A stretch of DNA of 64,000 nt from Leptodactylus fallax (Eukaryota; Chordata; Amphibia; Anura; Leptodactylidae), in contig CAMRHE010000077.1 in the NCBI GenBank assembly GCA_947044405.1, positions 2,666,001-2,730,000 of the forward strand, read 5' to 3'. A model generated the notes under the pieces. The model worked only from the letters and a program-made list of their open reading frames with translations, was not told the DNA's origin and made no database searches. Both the position numbers and the translations under genes were made by a program. Of this stretch, positions 1 to 64,000 are shown piece after piece. Numbering within the stretch: position 1 is the first letter of the stretch; every line of letters starts with the position of its first letter.

Positions 1-106
1 TGAACGCAATTTCATGTTGATCAGTATCTGCTAAAACTGAATGGCATCAGCCATACACATAAAGGTACATTAAGACTACTATGGTGAATGTCCACCATTC
101 TTATCC

Positions 107-347
107 GTCATAGGATGAGAGCAACAAACTTTAACAGCAATAGAGTGACTGACACCGACGGAGCCCCTCTCCATCTGTGTTCTGTCCCATTGTCTCTAAT
201 ATGAACAACATGACATTTTCTTTTGTAATAGAAGAAAAAGTTCTGCATGCTAAAAAAATCACATAACAGTGAATGCAGACGGACACCAGACAGAGGAGGC
301 TTCATCCCCATTCTATGGATAATGTTCGTTGCTCTCATCCTATGACG
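107..347. repeat. Fold-back repeat upstream of VPS8 exon a
   Basis: The sequence at 107-125 (gtcataggatgagagcaac) returns as its reverse complement at 329-347, and the match extends a few bases inward with one mismatch. The loop is about 200 bp. It looks like a small MITE. The rest of 1-1002 is intronic and shows nothing else I can name beyond a short A-run at 889-905. Confidence 0.6.
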
Positions 348-1002
348 CATGAGAGCAACAGACATTATTAACAGTAGTGTGAACCTACCCTAGGATGAAA
401 ATCAAAGATGATAGTGTCGATTGATAAATGGTGGGATCATATGTACGAATGACCCCACCATCAGAAAAACCAGCTAAACTGACTGATCAAGGAGGCAGTT
501 TATCAGTTTAGTGTCTGAGCAAAATGGCAAGTGATTGATGATTGAGCCATACACTTATACTTTTGGCTGTCTCATGTTCAAAAATTTACAACACGATGCA
601 TGAGTTTTTGGCAGGTAGTGGTCTATCGTCGGCCAATGTGAACAGTCTTCTATGGTAATTTTTTCAAACTATTTCCAGCCAAAATGGCCAATAGCAGCTG
701 CTGATTTATTTACCTGTCAGTGCTGAGCAAGGTTACACTTTCATCTATCGTGTATGGCCAGCCTTAGCCTACAAATATAGCATCATATACAATTCATTTT
801 TTGCAGTGGTATATTCTTTTGCTGTTCACTGTTTAGATAAAGTGATAGATTGGAAAGATCATATTCAGATATATTTATTGAGATTTATAAAAAAAAAAAA
901 ATTAAAAGGGATGTCAATGTTGTTACTGATGTACCTGAGCGGGCTAGGTGAATCCATTAGATTTGGCCTGTTTTTCTAATTTAAAATATATTTTTTTTGC
1001 AG

Positions 1003-63945
<62,943 letters not shown>

Positions 63946-64000
63946 GTATGCCAAAATGAGGTTAGATTAATGGTAGTGAGCGGCAACTGTACTATGTGAC

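Overview
This window is vertebrate nuclear DNA, most likely from an anuran amphibian (frog or toad). The conserved coding sequence is vertebrate-like. It is split into short exons with GT-AG splice sites and long introns. The introns are packed with TTAA-flanked MITEs (Kolobok-like), hAT-like and Tc1-like transposons, a Penelope-like element, fold-back repeats and microsatellites, a mix typical of frog genomes. The species cannot be fixed from the sequence alone.

The only host gene I can support is VPS8, the CORVET-specific subunit of the endosomal tethering machinery. It lies on the + strand across almost the whole window. I place 32 consecutive coding exons from 1003 to 63945. They total 2906 bp, and splice phases agree at every junction, giving 968 complete codons. 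Both ends of the gene lie outside: the first exon found starts inside a codon, and the last ends at a splice donor. The part present covers the N-terminal acidic region, the WD40-like beta-propeller and the Vps8 core/alpha-solenoid. The C-terminal RING-H2 region is not here.

Layout: 1-4894 holds exons 1-6. 4895-11790 is a 6.9 kb intron of MITEs and fold-backs. 11791-29077 holds exons 7-20. 29078-43176 holds exons 21-26, with the Penelope-like insertion at 37795-39604. 43177-56646 is a 13.5 kb intron holding a hAT-like element with an internal 31-bp minisatellite (45060-46089), a dead Tc1-like transposon (46287-47855) and two further dead Tc1-like copies in inverted orientation (about 49915-52985). 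56647-63945 holds exons 27-32.

No prokaryotic features, CRISPR, tRNA or rRNA genes were seen. The observations most worth a second look are: (1) a head-to-head Penelope-like pair with a 14-bp target duplication and hammerhead-core-like motifs; (2) two smaller insertions built the same way (long target duplications plus a long hairpin); and (3) homopolymer-'smeared' stretches inside the inverted Tc1 pair, which look like consensus or assembly error rather than biology.
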